DNA of 6,111 nt from assembly GCA_003484545.1 (NCBI GenBank), contig DNCF01000051.1, forward strand, positions 1 through 6,111, in the 5' to 3' direction. Source of the stretch: Massilia sp. (GTDB taxonomy: Bacteria > Pseudomonadota > Gammaproteobacteria > Burkholderiales > Burkholderiaceae_D). The position numbers and the translations under genes were made by a program. The notes under the pieces are model-generated. The model did no database searches. It was not told the DNA's origin and saw only the letters and a program-made list of their open reading frames with translations. This document shows, in pieces, positions 3,856 through 6,111 of this stretch. The stretch's first letter is position 1. Every line of letters begins with the position of its first letter.

Positions 3856-5973
3856 ATGGCTGAAGTATCCAGCATAAGCGCTCTCGCAACCGGCCCCGAA
3901 CCGACTGTGATCACTTACCCGAACTCTCCCTTCAAGCTGCATCAGCCCTTCCCGCCGGCAGGCGACCAGCCGACCGCGATCGACGGCCTGGTCGAGGGCA
4001 TCGAGGACGGCCTGATGTACCAGACCCTGCTCGGGGTGACCGGTTCCGGCAAGACTTATACGATGGCCAACGTCATCGCCAAGGCCGGCCGGCCCGCGAT
4101 CGTGTTCGCGCCGAACAAGACCCTCGCGGCCCAGCTGTACGCGGAGTTCCGCGAGTTCTTCCCGCAGAACGCGGTCGAGTACTTCGTCTCCTACTACGAC
4201 TACTACCAGCCGGAAGCCTACGTGCCGCAGCGCGACCTGTTCATCGAGAAGGACTCGTCGATCAACGAGCACATCGAACAGATGCGCCTGTCGTGCACCA
4301 AGTCGCTGATGGAGCGGCGCGACGTCGTCATCGTCGCCACCGTGTCGGCGATCTACGGTATCGGTAATCCGAACGAATACCACAAGATGATCCTGACGCT
4401 GCGTCACAAGGACAAGGTGGCCCAGCGCGACATCATCGCGCGCCTGATCCAGATGCAGTACACGCGCAACGAGATGGACTTCGGCCGCGGCACCTTCCGC
4501 GTGCGCGGCGACACCATCGACATCTTCCCGGCCGAGCACGCCGAACTCGCCATCCGCGTCGAGATGTTCGACGACGAGATCGAGTCGCTCCAGCTGTTCG
4601 ACCCGCTGACGGGCCGCGTGCGCCAGAAGATCCCGCGCTTCACGGTGTATCCGGGCTCGCACTACGTGACCCCGCGCTCGACCGTCCTGCGCGCGATCGA
4701 TTCGATCAAGGCCGAGCTGCGCGACCGCCTCGAGTACTTCCGCAAGGAGAACAAGCTGATCGAGGAACAGCGCCTCGAGCAGCGCACCCGCTTCGACCTC
4801 GAGATGCTGGCCGAGATCGGCTTCACCAAGGGCATCGAGAACTACTCGCGCCACCTGTCCGGCTCGATGCCGGGCGAACCGCCGCCGACCCTGGTCGACT
4901 ACCTGCCGAAGGACGCGCTGATGTTCATGGACGAGTCGCACGTGCTGGTCGGTCAGCTGTCCGCCATGTACAACGGCGACCGCTCGCGCAAGACCAACCT
5001 GGTCGACTACGGCTTCCGCCTGCCCTCGGCACTGGACAACCGGCCGCTGAAATTCGAGGAATTCGAAGGCAAGATGCGCCAGACCATCTTCGTGTCGGCA
5101 ACGCCCGCCGACTACGAGAACGCGCACGCCGACAACGTGGTCGAGCAGGTGGTGCGTCCGACCGGCCTGGTCGATCCGCAGGTCATCGTGCGCCCTGCCC
5201 TGTCCCAGGTGGACGACCTGATGAGCGAGATCAACGACCGCATCAAGAAGGACGAGCGCGTGCTGGTCACGACGCTGACCAAGCGCATGGCCGAGCAATT
5301 GACCGAGTACCTGAGCGACCACGGCATCAAGGTGCGCTACCTGCACAGCGACATCGAGACCGTCGAGCGCGTCGAGATCCTGCGCGACCTGCGCCTGGGC
5401 ACCTTCGACGTGCTGATCGGCATTAACCTGCTGCGCGAGGGCCTGGACCTGCCCGAGGTATCGCTGGTGGCGATCCTGGACGCCGACAAGGAAGGTTTCC
5501 TCCGTTCCGAGCGTTCGCTGATCCAGACCATCGGCCGCGCCGCGCGTAACCTGAACGGCGTGGCGATCCTGTACGCCGACCACATCACCGACTCGATGCG
5601 CCGCGCGATCGACGAAACCGAACGCCGCCGCGCCAAGCAGATCGCCTTCAACGAAGCCAACGGCATCACCCCGAAGGGCGTGCAGAAGAAGATCAAGGAG
5701 ATGATCGACGGCGTCTACAGCAACGCCGCGCAGAAGGCCATGGCCGAGGGCGCTGCCGGACTGGCCGAGGCGGAAGCGGCGGCGAAGGTCGAGGGCATGA
5801 GCGAGAAGCAGATTTCGAAGGAAATCAAGCGCCTCGAGAAGCTCATGGTTGACCACGCCAAGAACCTCGAGTTCGAAAAGGCGGCCCAGGTGCGCGACCA
5901 GCTGCATGTGCTCAAGCAGCAGGCCTTTGGGGCGCCGGGGGCGGACAATGTGGTGTCGATGTTGGGCAAGTAA
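3856..5973 (+). CDS. uvrB: Excinuclease ABC subunit UvrB
   Basis: A complete 705-residue UvrB, the damage-verifying helicase-like subunit of nucleotide excision repair. It is loaded by UvrA and recruits the nuclease UvrC. The Walker A motif GVTGSGKT is at 60-67. The damage-probing beta-hairpin YFVSYYDYYQPEAYVP is at 109-124 and keeps its tyrosines. Walker B DESH is at 359-362, SATP at 414-417 and the arginine-finger motif QTIGRAARN at 557-565. The C-terminal UVR motif (about 655-690, with HAKNLEFEKAAQVRDQL) binds UvrC. Relative to E. coli UvrB it has about 21 extra N-terminal residues and an Ala/Glu-rich linker (about 620-650). The start is secure: an in-frame TGA lies two codons upstream (3850-3852), the next Met is residue 54, and AAAGG precedes the ATG by about 10 nt. 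A strong terminator follows. Confidence 0.98.
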   Translation: MAEVSSISALATGPEPTVITYPNSPFKLHQPFPPAGDQPTAIDGLVEGIEDGLMYQTLLGVTGSGKTYTMANVIAKAGRPAIVFAPNKTLAAQLYAEFREFFPQNAVEYFVSYYDYYQPEAYVPQRDLFIEKDSSINEHIEQMRLSCTKSLMERRDVVIVATVSAIYGIGNPNEYHKMILTLRHKDKVAQRDIIARLIQMQYTRNEMDFGRGTFRVRGDTIDIFPAEHAELAIRVEMFDDEIESLQLFDPLTGRVRQKIPRFTVYPGSHYVTPRSTVLRAIDSIKAELRDRLEYFRKENKLIEEQRLEQRTRFDLEMLAEIGFTKGIENYSRHLSGSMPGEPPPTLVDYLPKDALMFMDESHVLVGQLSAMYNGDRSRKTNLVDYGFRLPSALDNRPLKFEEFEGKMRQTIFVSATPADYENAHADNVVEQVVRPTGLVDPQVIVRPALSQVDDLMSEINDRIKKDERVLVTTLTKRMAEQLTEYLSDHGIKVRYLHSDIETVERVEILRDLRLGTFDVLIGINLLREGLDLPEVSLVAILDADKEGFLRSERSLIQTIGRAARNLNGVAILYADHITDSMRRAIDETERRRAKQIAFNEANGITPKGVQKKIKEMIDGVYSNAAQKAMAEGAAGLAEAEAAAKVEGMSEKQISKEIKRLEKLMVDHAKNLEFEKAAQVRDQLHVLKQQAFGAPGADNVVSMLGK

Positions 5974-5985
5974 ATCGACAAAGCG

Positions 5986-6015
5986 GAACGGCGCCGGTGG
6001 CGCCGTTCTTTTTTT
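5986..6015 (+). terminator. Intrinsic terminator of uvrB
   Basis: GAACGGCGCC and GGCGCCGTTC form a perfect 10-bp stem with a GGT loop (5986-6008), followed at once by seven Ts (6009-6015). It begins 12 bp after the uvrB stop. This ends the uvrB transcript as a single-gene unit. Confidence 0.95.
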
Positions 6016-6051
6016 GGTGCTGCCCTTGTCGCCGGTTTTCAACGCGTCGGA

Positions 6052-6079
6052 CCGCGTGGGTTCGAGAACCCACCCTACG
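6052..6079 (-). repeat. REP-like palindromic element, GTAG type, copy C
   Basis: GTGGGTTC (6056-6063) and GAACCCAC (6066-6073) form a perfect 8-bp stem with a GA loop. The conserved CTAC (GTAG on the minus strand) is at 6075-6078 and a CGCG foot lies on the other side. It shares the GTAGGGTGGG head with the elements between the tRNA genes but has a different loop side. It lies about 36 bp beyond the uvrB terminator. Confidence 0.75.
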
Positions 6080-6093
6080 AAACCCGATGCTGG

Positions 6094-6111
6094 CGTAGGG
6101 TGGGTTCTTGA
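6094..6111 (+). repeat. REP-like element, GTAG type, copy D (cut by window end)
   Basis: CGTAGGGTGGGTTCTTGA begins a further element in the orientation opposite to the one ending at 6079, with GTAG at 6095-6098. The second arm would lie beyond the window. The two make a BIME-like inverted pair about 14 bp apart. Confidence 0.65.

Noticed and set aside
3598..6042. An 814-codon open frame on the minus strand, antisense to uvrB and running into the start of tyrB.
   Set aside because: Its protein is a low-complexity His/Arg/Leu/Val-rich string typical of the reverse frame of GC-rich coding DNA. The plus strand encodes an unmistakable full-length UvrB, and the 3' part of this frame also overlaps tyrB out of frame.

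Overview
The window looks like chromosomal DNA from a high-GC beta-proteobacterium. The protein resemblances (a TyrB-type aminotransferase divergent from uvrB, beta-type UvrB) and the GTAGGGTGGG intergenic repeats suggest Burkholderiales, possibly Oxalobacteraceae such as Massilia. That placement is inference from remembered families, not a database search.

Layout. Positions 1-178 hold the C-terminal end of a membrane protein that looks like a PepSY-type protein. Positions 285-1399 hold a compact two-gene unit: a small RibD/DHFR-fold reductase and, 2 bp later, a TetR-family repressor. A perfect TATAC-GGC-GTATA palindrome just upstream is the obvious operator candidate. On the opposite strand, at 1386-1841, is a full-length arr gene (rifampin ADP-ribosyltransferase). 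Its end overlaps the tetR end by 14 bp. Two identical tRNA-Asn(GTT) genes follow on the minus strand (1959-2034 and 2402-2477). Each has its own intrinsic terminator and its own candidate promoter, and the 367 bp between them carries an inverted pair of REP-like elements. Next is a minus-strand aromatic/aspartate aminotransferase (tyrB-like, 2529-3740). Divergent from it is a complete uvrB (3856-5973) with a strong terminator at 5986-6015. The window ends in another pair of GTAG-type REP-like repeats.

How the parts relate. The left third reads as a small accessory drug-response neighbourhood: an autoregulated reductase/repressor pair beside a rifamycin-inactivating enzyme. The right two thirds are core housekeeping: tRNA, amino-acid metabolism and nucleotide excision repair. 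The regulatory DNA at the tyrB/tRNA junction is the most unusual part. The best promoter for the upstream tRNA copy lies inside the last codons and stop codon of tyrB, and the leader it would produce folds almost entirely into a hairpin in front of the tRNA.

I found no CRISPR array, insertion sequence, integrase or defence system, and nothing that I would call a wholly new system.
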